Source: Tsuneonella sp. CC-YZS046 (lineage in GTDB: Bacteria > Pseudomonadota > Alphaproteobacteria > Sphingomonadales > Sphingomonadaceae). Taken from it: DNA of 64,000 nucleotides. The stretch is taken from contig NZ_CP141590.1 of NCBI RefSeq assembly GCF_035581365.1, positions 2,972,001-3,036,000 of the forward strand, given 5' to 3'. The position numbers were made by a program, and so were the translations under genes. The number at the start of each line of letters is the position of its first letter. Position 1 is the first letter of the stretch. The notes under the pieces were generated by a model, which searched no databases, had not been told where the DNA came from, and saw nothing but the letters and a program-made list of their open reading frames with translations. Shown here in pieces: positions 55,786 through 64,000 of the stretch.

Positions 55786-56061
55786 TCAGGGCGCGGCCTT
55801 CTCCGCCTGATCCTCGATCGCGTCGGCCTTGGCATCGCCCGCCGCTTCCACGGCGTCGGCCTTGTCTTCCGTCGCTTCCTTGGCCGCGCCGGTCATGCTG
55901 TCGGCCTGCGCATCTATGGCATCGGCCTGTGCTTCGGCCGCATTGTCCACCGCTTCCGCCTGTTCTTCGGCGGCATTTTCCTGCGGGCTGTCGCAAGCGG
56001 CCAGCGCCAGGCCCGCGGCCGCGACCGGGCCAACCATAACGAGTTTGAAAATCTTCTTCAT
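55786..56061 (-). CDS. small helical lipoprotein (91 aa)
   Basis: 91 residues. Lipoprotein signal ending GLALAAC (Cys23), then heptad-like Ala/Glu/Asp sequence (EEQAEAVDNAAEAQADAID, then AQADSMTGAAKEATEDKADA) ending EKAAP. A short amphipathic helix or coiled coil on the membrane is likely. It resembles the other two lipoproteins in composition but is encoded on the opposite strand, so it is a separate unit. Confidence 0.72.
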   Translation of the reverse strand: MKKIFKLVMVGPVAAAGLALAACDSPQENAAEEQAEAVDNAAEAQADAIDAQADSMTGAAKEATEDKADAVEAAGDAKADAIEDQAEKAAP

Positions 56062-56136
56062 CGTTCATCCCCTCTAAGGAAAAGGGGCGGGCCACGCGGC
56101 GCCGCCCCGGCTAGGGCCAGACAGCCCTTGCCCCGC

Positions 56137-56406
56137 TCAGCGCATGGCGCCGCGGCGAAGCATATTCACGATCGCAAGCAATACGACCGATCCCAGGAAA
56201 GACACCAGCAGCGCACTCGCGCTGTAATCGCCGGCGAGGATATTTCCGCCACCTATCAATGGATTGATCAGGAAGCCCGCAAGCAGCGCCCCGATGATGC
56301 CAACCACTATATTGAGGAGGATGCCCTGCTGCGCATCCGTCCGCATAATAATCGAGGCGAGCCACCCCAGCACGCCGCCCACCACGATCAACAAGATGAT
56401 ACCCAT
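56137..56406 (-). CDS. GlsB/YeaQ/YmgE family small membrane protein
   Basis: 89 residues, three hydrophobic segments. The family pattern is MGIILLIVVGGVLGWLASIIMR, then QQGILLNIVVGIIGALLAGFLI and SFLGSVVLLAIVNMLRR. Members are annotated as transglycosylase-associated or stress proteins; function open. Start ATG 56406 with GGAGGAATTTCGCC before it. Confidence 0.88.
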   Translation of the reverse strand: MGIILLIVVGGVLGWLASIIMRTDAQQGILLNIVVGIIGALLAGFLINPLIGGGNILAGDYSASALLVSFLGSVVLLAIVNMLRRGAMR

Positions 56407-56517
56407 GGCGAAATTCCTCCTTGCTATGCGGAAGGAAAAGCGCCGGGCGGATTTAGGTTCCTGATTTTGCGACAGTTCGCCTTGCGGGGGCGGTCCGGTC
56501 CTGGCCCTGGACATGTT

Positions 56518-56607
56518 TCCGGCTGAACCGGAACCCGTCTGGAATTTGCCTGTTTTCCGTGATTTTCCGTGTCGGCAAGTGATTCCACTTGCCTGGAAAC
56601 CGCTCTA
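56518..56607 (+). repeat. dispersed repeat with hairpin core, copy 2
   Basis: Second copy of the repeat at 45244-45335: blocks gtctggaattt, gcctgttttccg, gcaagtgattccacttgc (56575-56592) and cgctcta, in the same orientation. The final cta is the uppP stop codon read on the other strand. Confidence 0.75.
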
Positions 56608-57414
56608 GCGCAGGGCGAACCAGGCGACCACGGCCGTGCCCAGCACGATCCGATACCACGCGAAGGGCGCGAATCCGGAACGGCTGACATAGGCGACGAA
56701 AGCGCGGATCACGATCAGCGCGACGATGAACGACACGACGAAGCCGATCGCGATTTCATCCCATCCGACCAGGCCCTCGCCGCTCAGGGTGTGACCCTTG
56801 TCGAGCAGTTCCAGCGTGGAGGCGCCGATCATGGTCGGAACCGCCAGGAAGAAGGAAAACTCGGCGGCGGTCTTGCGGTTGATGCCCATGGCGAGGGCGC
56901 CCATGATGGTCGCCCCGGAACGGCTCACCCCCGGAACCATCGACAGGCATTGGGCCAGCCCCACCCCGAACACCTGCTTCATGGGCAGGTCCGCCACATC
57001 GCGGTATTCGCCGGATTTGGCGATCTTCTCGATGCCGAGAATCGCGATGCCGCCGACGATAAGCGCCCATGCCACCACATCGGGGCTGCCGAGCAGGATG
57101 TCGATGTAATCCTTGAGCGCCAGCCCGAGGACGGCGGAGGGAAGAAAGGCGAGGAGGATATTGCGCACGAAGGCCAGGCTTCTTTTCTCCAGCCTGAGGA
57201 CCCCCATCCCGACGTTCCAGAAGGTCGGCCAGTATTGCACCACCACCGCCAGGATCGCGCCAAGCTGGATGACGACATTGAACAGCGCCCATTGATGCGC
57301 GTCATAGCCGAACAGCTCGCTTGCGAGGATGAGGTGACCAGTCGAGGAAACCGGCACGAATTCTGTCAATCCTTCCACGATGCCGAGAAGGATGGCGGTG
57401 AGTGTCAGATCCAT
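56605..57414 (-). CDS. uppP: undecaprenyl-diphosphatase
   Basis: 269 residues, polytopic BacA family. The motifs GIVEGLTEFVPVSSTGHLIL near the N-terminus and MVPGVSRSGATIMGAL hold the catalytic Glu/Ser/Arg residues. It recycles undecaprenyl diphosphate for peptidoglycan and other envelope polymers; known for bacitracin resistance. The 3' end overlaps the dispersed repeat. It lies 83 bp behind nothing on the same strand except the M13 peptidase gene (57498-59654), which could share its promoter region. Confidence 0.95.
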   Translation of the reverse strand: MDLTLTAILLGIVEGLTEFVPVSSTGHLILASELFGYDAHQWALFNVVIQLGAILAVVVQYWPTFWNVGMGVLRLEKRSLAFVRNILLAFLPSAVLGLALKDYIDILLGSPDVVAWALIVGGIAILGIEKIAKSGEYRDVADLPMKQVFGVGLAQCLSMVPGVSRSGATIMGALAMGINRKTAAEFSFFLAVPTMIGASTLELLDKGHTLSGEGLVGWDEIAIGFVVSFIVALIVIRAFVAYVSRSGFAPFAWYRIVLGTAVVAWFALR

Positions 57415-57497
57415 ATGCCTCAGGTGATGAAGGAAGGCATGGACAAGTCAAGGCCTTGCCGCCGTGCCTCGCCATTTTTTTCGCAGATGCAGCATTT

Positions 57498-59654
57498 CTA
57501 CCAGATATGCACACGCTCCTCCGGCGGCAGGAAGAGCGCATCGCCGGGCGTGACGTCGAAGGCGCGATACCAGGCGTCCATGTTGCGCACGACCCCATTG
57601 ACGCGATAGCGCTCCGGCGAATGCGGATCGGTCAGCAGCCGCTGGCGCAGCGTATCCTCCCGGTCCGCCGAGCGCCAGACCTGCGCCCAGGCCAGGAAGA
57701 AGCGCTGGTCGCCGGTCAGCCCGTCGATGACCGGGGCCTCCTTGCCGCCCAACGACATGCGATAGGCGCGATAGGCCAGGCTGAGGCCGCCCAGGTCGCC
57801 CATGTTCTCGCCGAGCGTGAAGCGCCCGTTCACGCAGGTCTTGCCCTCATCCAGCGGGCAGAAGGCGTCATATTGCCTGGCCAGCCGGTCGCCCAGCGCG
57901 GTGAAGGCGGCCAGATCCGCCTGCGTCCACCAGTCGCGCATCAGGCCGGTCCCGTCGGACTTGGCCCCCTGATCGTCGAAGCCATGGCCGATCTCATGGC
58001 CGATCACGGCCCCGATCGCGCCGTAATTGACGGCCGGATCGGCATCGGGGCCGAAAAAGGGCGGTTGCAGGATGGCGGCGGGGAATACGATCTCGTTCTT
58101 GGACGGGTCGTAATAGGCATTCACCGTCTGCGGCAGCATATACCATTCGCTGCGGTCGATCGGCCCGCCCAGCTTGCGCAGATCGTCCTGCCATGCCCAT
58201 TTCCCGGCGGCGATCGCATTTTCCAGCGGCTTGCCCCGTTCGATGGCCAGCCCTTCATACTGCTTGAACTTGTCGGGATAGCCGATCTTGGCGGTGAACT
58301 GGTCCAGCTTGGCCTGCGCTTCGGCCTTGGTCGGCGCGCTCATCCAGGCATTTTCGGCCAGGCTGGCGGCCAGCGCCTTCCTGACATTGCCGATCAGGTC
58401 CAGCATCGCCGCCTTGCTGGCCGGCGGGAAGTGCCGCGCGACATAGGCTTCGCCCAGCGCCTCGCCCAGCTGGCTTTCGACCGTGTCGATCGCGCGCTTC
58501 CAGCGCGGGCGCTGCTCCTCCTGCCCGCGCAGCAGCTTGCCGTAGAAGGCGAAGCGCGCATTATCGAGATCGGACGGCAGGACATCCGCATTGCCGGACA
58601 GGAACTGCGCGGCCATCCATGCCCTGGCGGTATCCACGGGGGTTTTCGCCAGCAACTGGAACATCGCGGGCAGGCCGCCGCCGATTCTGGCCACATCCTC
58701 CGCGCTCAGGCCCAGCGCCTTCGCTTCGTCCGCATCGGGCGGCAATTGCCAGACGACGAATTCCTTGACCTTGCCAAGGCCGGAAGCCTGCAGCATCGGC
58801 GCAAGGGGGAAAGGCCCGGCCAGCTTGCGCAGCTCGCTGTGGCTGACCTTGTTGTAGGTCAGGTCGCGATTGCGTTCGGTGGTGCGATCCCAGGCGAGTT
58901 CGGCGAAGCGGTATTCCAGATCGTAGACGGCGGCGGCGGTCGCGGCCGGATCGGGATAGCCTGCCTTGCCCAGCAGGAAGGTGAGGTAATCGCGGTATCT
59001 GGCCTGGATGTCGCGGGATTTCTCGTCGGTCTTGAGATAATAGTCCCGATCCGGCAGCCCCAGCCCGGCGACCCCCACGCCCACGATATAGCGGTCCGGC
59101 TGCTTGTCGTCGACCATCACCCCCGCGCTGAACGGGGAAGGATAGCCGGGCTGGCCGAACAGCGAGGCGAGGTCCTTGATGGTCTTCGCCGAACCGATCG
59201 CGTCCAGATAGGGCTGCGCGGGCGCGAGGCCCGCCGCGTCTATCGCCTTTTGATCGAGGTAGGATTCATAAGCATCGACGAGGCGGGCATCCAGCGATCC
59301 GGGGGCCGGCGGGGCGGCCCGCAATTCGTCGATCAGAGCCTGGATGTCCTTCTGCGACTTTTCGCGCAGCATGGTGAATGCGCCATAGCGCGAATGTTCC
59401 GGCGGGATGGGATTGGCGGCAATCCACTTCGCATTCACATGGTCGAAGAAATCGTCCCCGGGAGCGATTTTGGGATCGAGCTGGGTGAGGTCGATGCCCC
59501 AGCTGCCGAAGCTCATCTGCGGGGCGGTCGTGGTCGCGGTCGTGGCTGGGGCAGGGGCAGCGGCCGGTTCGGACGGCCTGGCCTCGTCCGCATGGGCGGG
59601 AAGCCCCGCCATCAGCGCGACGCATGCGGTGAGTGTAGCGAATGTCTTCTTCAT
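57498..59654 (-). CDS. secreted M13 family zinc metallopeptidase
   Basis: 718 residues. Signal peptide to about residue 22 (LMAGLPAHA). The zinc motif HEIGH is at 553-557, followed by GENMGDLGG with the third ligand glutamate, all in the neprilysin/PepO order. N-terminal M13 domain begins at residue ~45 (FGSWGIDLTQLDPKIAPGDDFF). It ends MDAWYRAFDVTPGDALFLPPEERVHIW, the family C-terminus. Likely a periplasmic peptidase of small peptides. Confidence 0.94.
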   Translation of the reverse strand: MKKTFATLTACVALMAGLPAHADEARPSEPAAAPAPATTATTTAPQMSFGSWGIDLTQLDPKIAPGDDFFDHVNAKWIAANPIPPEHSRYGAFTMLREKSQKDIQALIDELRAAPPAPGSLDARLVDAYESYLDQKAIDAAGLAPAQPYLDAIGSAKTIKDLASLFGQPGYPSPFSAGVMVDDKQPDRYIVGVGVAGLGLPDRDYYLKTDEKSRDIQARYRDYLTFLLGKAGYPDPAATAAAVYDLEYRFAELAWDRTTERNRDLTYNKVSHSELRKLAGPFPLAPMLQASGLGKVKEFVVWQLPPDADEAKALGLSAEDVARIGGGLPAMFQLLAKTPVDTARAWMAAQFLSGNADVLPSDLDNARFAFYGKLLRGQEEQRPRWKRAIDTVESQLGEALGEAYVARHFPPASKAAMLDLIGNVRKALAASLAENAWMSAPTKAEAQAKLDQFTAKIGYPDKFKQYEGLAIERGKPLENAIAAGKWAWQDDLRKLGGPIDRSEWYMLPQTVNAYYDPSKNEIVFPAAILQPPFFGPDADPAVNYGAIGAVIGHEIGHGFDDQGAKSDGTGLMRDWWTQADLAAFTALGDRLARQYDAFCPLDEGKTCVNGRFTLGENMGDLGGLSLAYRAYRMSLGGKEAPVIDGLTGDQRFFLAWAQVWRSADREDTLRQRLLTDPHSPERYRVNGVVRNMDAWYRAFDVTPGDALFLPPEERVHIW

Positions 59655-59738
59655 GGCCGTCTTTCCCCGCTTTCGGTTCCATTCTGGTCGCTTTCGGGCG
59701 GCGTTCTGGTCACCCGAAACTGAACCTGGCTTGAAACT

Positions 59739-61595
59739 TCACATGCCCGCCGCGGCTTGCATGCCATTGTCCTCGAACTGCAAGCGGGCCAGGCGCGCAT
59801 AGAGCCCGCCGCCAGCCGTGAGATCGGTGTGGGTGCCCTGCTCCACGATGCGGCCATCCTCCATCACGACGATGCGGTCCGCCGCGCGGACGGTGGCAAG
59901 GCGATGGGCGATGACCAGAGTGGTGCGATCGCGCATCAGCCGTTCCAGCGCTTCCTGGACCAGCCGTTCGCTTTCGGCATCCAGCGCGCTGGTGGCCTCG
60001 TCCAGCAGCAGGATCGGGGCGGCGCGCAGCAGGGCGCGGGCGATGGCGATGCGTTGCCGCTGCCCGCCCGAAAGGCGGGCCCCGCCTTCGCCCAGATGGG
60101 TATCCAGCCCTTGCGGCAATTCGCGCAGGAAGCGTTCGGCATTGGCCGCCGCCGCCGCTTGCCAGATCTCCTCGTCGGAAGCGTTCCAGTTGCCGTAGCG
60201 CAGATTGTCGCGCGCATTGGCGGAAAACAGGATGCCCTCCTGCGGGACAAAGGCGATCCGCCGGCGGATCTCGGCCGGATCGGCGGAAGTCAGCGGCACC
60301 CCATCCATGCGGATGGTGCCTGCCTGCGGATCGTAGAACCGCTCGGCCAGCTGGAAGATCGTCGATTTGCCCGCGCCGGAAGGCCCCACGATGGCCACCG
60401 TCTCGCCCGGCTCGACCGCCAGTGAGAAATCCTTGAGCGCCGCCACTTCCACCCGGGTCGGATAGCGGAAGGTGACATTCTGGAAGGCGATGCCGCCCCG
60501 GGGCGGCTCGGGCAGGTTCACCGGCCGCGCCGGCGGCAGGATCTCGGGCTTTTCGTTGAGCAGCTCGTTCAGCCTGCTGGCCGCGCCCGCGCCGCGCAGG
60601 AGGTCGCCATAGACCTCCATCAGGGAGCCGAACGCCCCCGCGACCAGCCCGCCGGTCAGCACGAAGGCGGCAATGGTGCCGCCGCTGATCTCGCCGCTGG
60701 CGACCCCGATCGCGCCGCGCCAGATCAGCAGGGTGATGGCGCCGAAGATCAGGAAGATCACGGCCCCGGTCATCACCGCGCGGATCAGGATGCGGCGCTT
60801 CGCCGTGGCGAAGGTCCGCTCCACCGCCGCTTCGAAGCGCTGCCCTTCGCGCCGCTCCTGATTGAAGGCCTGGACGATTTTCATCGCGCCCAGCACTTCG
60901 GACACCATGGCGCCGACATCGGCCACCCGGTCCTGGCTCGTGCGCGAAACATTGCGCAGGCGGCGGCCGAACAGGGACAGCGGCACCACCACCAGCGGAA
61001 TGGCCATCAGCAGGCCCGCGGCCAGCCGGGGCGCAAGGGCGAACAGATAGACGGTGCCGCCCATCGCCATCAGGAAATTGCGCAGGGCGACGGAAACCGT
61101 GGTCCCCACCACCTGCTCGATCAGCGCGGTGTCGGCCGTCATCCGCGAGGAGATTTCCTTGGGGCTGTTCTCCTCGAAGAAGCCGGGCGCCAGCCGCAGC
61201 AGATTGTCCTGCACGCGAAGCCTGATGTCGGCGACCACCCGTTCGCCCAGCCACGATACGAAATAGAAGCGGAAGGCGGTGGCGATCGCCAGCACCACCA
61301 CGATCAGCAGCAGATACTGGAACCAGCGGGCCACATCGCCCGCCCCGCCGCCGGACCCGAAGCCGCGATCTATGATGAGCTTGAACCCGGACGGGATGGC
61401 GAGCGTCGCGCTGGCCGTTACCAGCAAGGCGAGGAAGGCGCAGGCGAGCTTGCCCGGATAGGCGCTGGCCGCGCGCCATACCATCAGCAGCGGCCCCAGG
61501 TCGCGGGCGGGCGGGGGACCTTGCTCTGCCGGCGTGCGATTGCGGCGCGCAAACAACCCGCGGCGATTCGAGCTTGGTTCTGGCGCTGACTCCAT
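59739..61595 (-). CDS. MsbA-like ABC exporter (transmembrane and ATPase domains fused)
   Basis: 618 residues. A type-I exporter transmembrane domain (about 35-320, six helices) and a nucleotide-binding domain with Walker A GPSGAGKST, signature LSGGQRQRIAIARAL, Walker B ILLLDEATSALD and the switch HRLATVRAADRIVVMEDGRI. Half-transporter that would dimerise in the inner membrane, exporting lipid or drugs; lipid A-type flippase is possible. The upstream start 61595 gives 30 extra residues rich in Arg, which may be unstructured. Confidence 0.9.
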   Translation of the reverse strand: MESAPEPSSNRRGLFARRNRTPAEQGPPPARDLGPLLMVWRAASAYPGKLACAFLALLVTASATLAIPSGFKLIIDRGFGSGGGAGDVARWFQYLLLIVVVLAIATAFRFYFVSWLGERVVADIRLRVQDNLLRLAPGFFEENSPKEISSRMTADTALIEQVVGTTVSVALRNFLMAMGGTVYLFALAPRLAAGLLMAIPLVVVPLSLFGRRLRNVSRTSQDRVADVGAMVSEVLGAMKIVQAFNQERREGQRFEAAVERTFATAKRRILIRAVMTGAVIFLIFGAITLLIWRGAIGVASGEISGGTIAAFVLTGGLVAGAFGSLMEVYGDLLRGAGAASRLNELLNEKPEILPPARPVNLPEPPRGGIAFQNVTFRYPTRVEVAALKDFSLAVEPGETVAIVGPSGAGKSTIFQLAERFYDPQAGTIRMDGVPLTSADPAEIRRRIAFVPQEGILFSANARDNLRYGNWNASDEEIWQAAAAANAERFLRELPQGLDTHLGEGGARLSGGQRQRIAIARALLRAAPILLLDEATSALDAESERLVQEALERLMRDRTTLVIAHRLATVRAADRIVVMEDGRIVEQGTHTDLTAGGGLYARLARLQFEDNGMQAAAGM

Positions 61596-61794
61596 ACCGC
61601 GCCCCTAGGCCGGAGTGGCCCGAACCGCAATCTTCTCCTGTCGCGCGGCACGGGCGGCGCTTTCGGGAACAGCCTTTTCCCGACGTTTTTTCAGCATATC
61701 CACGCCGATCCGCCACGGAATGGCCACGCTGCATTGCACAATTGCCTGTTTGGGGTCACAATGCCGGCATGATCGGACAGGGAACGAACGAACT

Positions 61795-63039
61795 GTGATC
61801 TATCATGCCTATGAACTGCAGCGCGCCTTCCTGCAGGGAGCGAGCGCCTGGGCCGGGATCGGGGCGCAGATGCTTTCCAATCCCAGCAATCCGTTGGGCT
61901 ATACCGGGCTGGGGCCGGTTGCCGCATCCGCGCTGGATGTGTTCGCCCATGCCGCGGCATCGCGCGGGAAACCGGAATTCGGCATTGTCCAGGTCGAGGT
62001 CGATGGCGCTGCCCATGAGGTGACGGAAACCCAAGTCCTGGCGCGTCCGTTCGGCTCGTTGCTGCGCTTCACCCATGCCGGGCTGGCGGCGGATGCGCCG
62101 AAGCTGCTGATCGTCGCGCCGATGAGCGGCCATTACGCCACGCTGCTGCGCGGCACGGTGGAACGGATGCTGGAGCGGTGCGAAGTCTATATCACCGATT
62201 GGGCCGATGCGCGGATGGTGCCTCTTTCGGCCGGCTCCTTCGATCTGGACGATTATATCGACTATCTGATCGAGTTTCTCGAATTCATCGGCCCGGGCAC
62301 TCATATGGTGGCCGTGTGCCAGCCTTCCGTGCCAGCGCTGGCCGCCACGGCTGTGATGGGCGCCGACCGGAACCGCTGCCGTCCGGCAAGCCTGACGATG
62401 ATGGGCGGGCCGATCGACACCCGCGCCTCGCCGACCACCGTGAACTCCATGGCGATGCAGCGTCCGCTGGCCTGGTTTCGCAACAATCTGATCGCGACCG
62501 TGCCGATCCAGTATCCGGGCGTCGGGCGGAAGGTCTATCCGGGCTTCCTCCAGCTCACCAGCTTCATGGCGATGAACCTCGGCAACCACATCATGAGCCA
62601 TTACGAGATGTTCAAGCATCTCGTCACTGGCGACGGCGAAAGCGCGGCGGCCACCAAGGCCTTCTATGACGAATACCGCTCCGTCTGCGACATGACCGCC
62701 GAATTCTATCTGCAGACGGTGGAGCATGTGTTCCAGAATCATTCCCTGCCCAAGGGCGAATTGGTGCATCGCGGCAAGCCTGTCGACCTGGGGGCGATCA
62801 GCGACACCGCGCTGATGGCGATCGAGGGCGAGCGCGACGATATTTCCGGCATCGGCCAGACCCGCGCCGCGCTGGATCTCGCCACCGGCCTGCCCGAGCA
62901 GCGCAAGAAATATCTGCTGGCCAGGAATGTCGGCCATTACGGCATCTTCAACGGCAGCAAATGGCGCAACCGGATCGCGCCCGTGGTGGAAGAATGGATC
63001 GCGGCCAACCCCCGCGCCAGGCTGGAAGCGGTGGCCTAG
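61795..63039 (+). CDS. phaZ: intracellular polyhydroxyalkanoate depolymerase
   Basis: 414 residues, PHB depolymerase family: IYHAYELQRAFLQGASAWAG, LLIVAPMSGHYATLLRGTVE, VYITDWADARMVPLSAGSFD, and the nucleophile in VAVCQPSVPA (Cys175), the cysteine site of this class. It has no signal peptide, as expected of the intracellular type. GTG 61795 is taken as start since GGGAACGAACGAACT precedes it and MIYHAYELQR is the usual beginning; an upstream ATG frame from 61615 is not family-like. Isolated gene. Confidence 0.9.
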   Translation: MIYHAYELQRAFLQGASAWAGIGAQMLSNPSNPLGYTGLGPVAASALDVFAHAAASRGKPEFGIVQVEVDGAAHEVTETQVLARPFGSLLRFTHAGLAADAPKLLIVAPMSGHYATLLRGTVERMLERCEVYITDWADARMVPLSAGSFDLDDYIDYLIEFLEFIGPGTHMVAVCQPSVPALAATAVMGADRNRCRPASLTMMGGPIDTRASPTTVNSMAMQRPLAWFRNNLIATVPIQYPGVGRKVYPGFLQLTSFMAMNLGNHIMSHYEMFKHLVTGDGESAAATKAFYDEYRSVCDMTAEFYLQTVEHVFQNHSLPKGELVHRGKPVDLGAISDTALMAIEGERDDISGIGQTRAALDLATGLPEQRKKYLLARNVGHYGIFNGSKWRNRIAPVVEEWIAANPRARLEAVA

Positions 63040-63068
63040 GGGCAGGCCCTAAAGCGATTTGCCGCGAA

Positions 63069-63698
63069 TCATGGCTGGCCGGGCTTGCCCTCTCCCTGGG
63101 CGCTGCCGAATATCCGGCGCAGCACCGTGCGGGCCAGCAGCAGCAGGCCGATGGCGGCGGCCAGCAGCACAAGCGCGATGACCCCGGCGGCCAGGGGATA
63201 TTCATAGGCGAGATAGAGCAGGCCGGCGGTCGCCACATCTTCCGTGGTGGACACCGCCACATTGCTGAATGGCTCCGGGCTGGTGTTGACCAGCGCCCGC
63301 GCCCCGGCCTTGCCGCTATGCGCGAGCAAGGCTCCGCTGCCCCCGAGGATGAATGCGATCACTTGCATCGCGGGGTCCGAAGGGTCCACCACGGCCAGTG
63401 CCAGCAACGCGCCGCCAAGCGGGCGGATGGCGGTATGAATCGTGTCCCAGACCGTATCCAGCCAGAGGATCTTGTCGGCGAAGAATTCGCAGAACGCCGC
63501 TATTCCCGCCACCCCCATGACCCAGGGATTGGCCAGGACCTGAAGCGCCGCCAGATGTTCCGGAAGCGGCAGGACGCCCAGCCGCATCGCGATGCCGGTG
63601 GCCAGCACGCAGAGATAGAGCCGCCACCCGGCCAGCAGGCTGACGCTGCCCGCAATGCCCAGGATTTCGATGATACCCAAGGTCCCGCCCGTTTCCAT
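63069..63698 (-). CDS. DUF4126 family membrane protein
   Basis: 209 residues, five or more hydrophobic segments: IIEILGIAGSVSLLAGWRLYLCVLATGIAM, WVMGVAGIAAFCEFFADKILWLDTVWDTIHTAIRP, then GVIALVLLAAAIGLLLLARTVLRR. Family pattern of DUF4126, function unknown. GGAGAAGCTTGG before the ATG is a good ribosome binding site. It is transcribed towards phaZ. Confidence 0.86.
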   Translation of the reverse strand: METGGTLGIIEILGIAGSVSLLAGWRLYLCVLATGIAMRLGVLPLPEHLAALQVLANPWVMGVAGIAAFCEFFADKILWLDTVWDTIHTAIRPLGGALLALAVVDPSDPAMQVIAFILGGSGALLAHSGKAGARALVNTSPEPFSNVAVSTTEDVATAGLLYLAYEYPLAAGVIALVLLAAAIGLLLLARTVLRRIFGSAQGEGKPGQP

Positions 63699-63778
63699 CC
63701 AAGCTTCTCCTCCGGCCGGTGGAGAAGCGAAGATGCGCGTTTACGGGCGCGGTTGCAAGAAACTGCGTCGTTGGACGC

Positions 63779-64000
63779 TCAGGCGGAGGTCGGCGCGGCT
63801 TTCGAGGCGGCCCTGCGCGCGCGCTTCGATGGCAGGGCAGGCTCCCGGTCCCGGCAATAGCTCCACAGGGCGCATTGCAGGCCGATCAGCATGAAGATGA
63901 AGGGCTGGAACGCGATTCCGACGAACAGCGAGCCAACCATATAGACGATAAGTCCCTGCTGCAGCGCTAGGGCCAGCGGCGCTTGCCAGGTTTCTCCCTC
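63779..64000 (-). CDS. C-terminal end of a membrane protein (5' end outside window)
   Basis: 73 residues on the minus strand, open to the edge. They read QQGLIVYMVGSLFVGIAFQPFIFMLIGL, one or two hydrophobic segments, then a basic tail (YCRDREPALPSKRARRAAS) and TGA at 63781-63779. It looks like the end of a polytopic protein, perhaps an O-antigen ligase/polymerase-type protein. Too short for certainty. Confidence 0.55.
   Translation of the reverse strand, partial: EGETWQAPLALALQQGLIVYMVGSLFVGIAFQPFIFMLIGLQCALWSYCRDREPALPSKRARRAASKAAPTSA

Noticed and set aside
63046-63072. Third copy of the dispersed repeat
   Set aside because: Only ctaaagcgattt matches the end of the other copies; no hairpin core is present.

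Overview
The window is about 66% G+C, gene-dense, and looks like an alphaproteobacterium of the order Sphingomonadales (Erythrobacter, Novosphingobium or Sphingopyxis type). The reasons are the many TonB-dependent receptors, an ihfB-type gene, REP-like repeats of the cttcgacaagctcag type, small Ala/Glu-rich lipoproteins, and ATGA-coupled operons. Taxonomy is inferred from gene content, not from a marker gene.

Layout. 1-1762: the 3' part of dxs, a dienelactone hydrolase and REP-like repeats. 1874-4720: a transposon of the IS1595 (ISXO2-like) type with perfect 23-bp terminal inverted repeats. It carries a DDE transposase and four cargo genes (284-aa unknown, PIN-domain nuclease, 44-aa peptide, 65-aa membrane protein). 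It cuts the end off an nnrU-like gene, and no target duplication is visible. 5297-7692: a POT peptide transporter, ihfB and tRNA-Leu(TAA).

7711-29846 is a 22-kb corrinoid island. One cobalamin riboswitch (near 15.2 kb) heads a ten-gene operon for corrinoid salvage and nucleotide-loop assembly: a membrane protein, a 54-aa peptide, DUF1636, cobT, a phosphatase, cobS, cobC, cobD, cobQ and cobU. A second riboswitch (near 29.7 kb) heads btuB, then a strong terminator, then an unknown 185-aa gene, a second ABC importer, cobW, cobN and cobO. Between them lies btuF, divergent from btuC-btuD and a frameshifted Fe(II)/2-oxoglutarate oxygenase. No corrin-ring methyltransferases and no CobS/CobT chelatase partners are present, so the island reads as import, adenosylation and remodelling rather than full de novo synthesis.

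30010-34601: a small SnoaL-like lipoprotein, then a TonB receptor coupled to a beta-propeller phytase (likely phytate use). 34683-49235: mostly housekeeping genes: YqgE, AsnB, a PilZ protein, a HerA-like ATPase, a PabB-PabC fusion, an aminotransferase, RluA, ArfB, L33, LolA, ExoIII and RibA. A structured small RNA candidate with promoter and terminator lies between lolA and xthA. A low-GC Sel1-repeat pseudogene follows ribA.

49288-54967: a methionine operon in which an ArsR-methyltransferase fusion, metF and a B12-dependent methionine synthase split in two genes are all ATGA/TGATG coupled behind a 20-bp palindrome. MetH is an obvious consumer of the B12 handled by the island. 55083-64000: three small lipoproteins, a YeaQ-like protein, UppP, an M13 peptidase, an MsbA-like ABC exporter, an intracellular PHA depolymerase, a DUF4126 protein and the C-terminal end of a membrane protein cut by the window edge. 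A dispersed repeat of about 90 bp with a perfect hairpin core occurs twice (45.3 and 56.6 kb).
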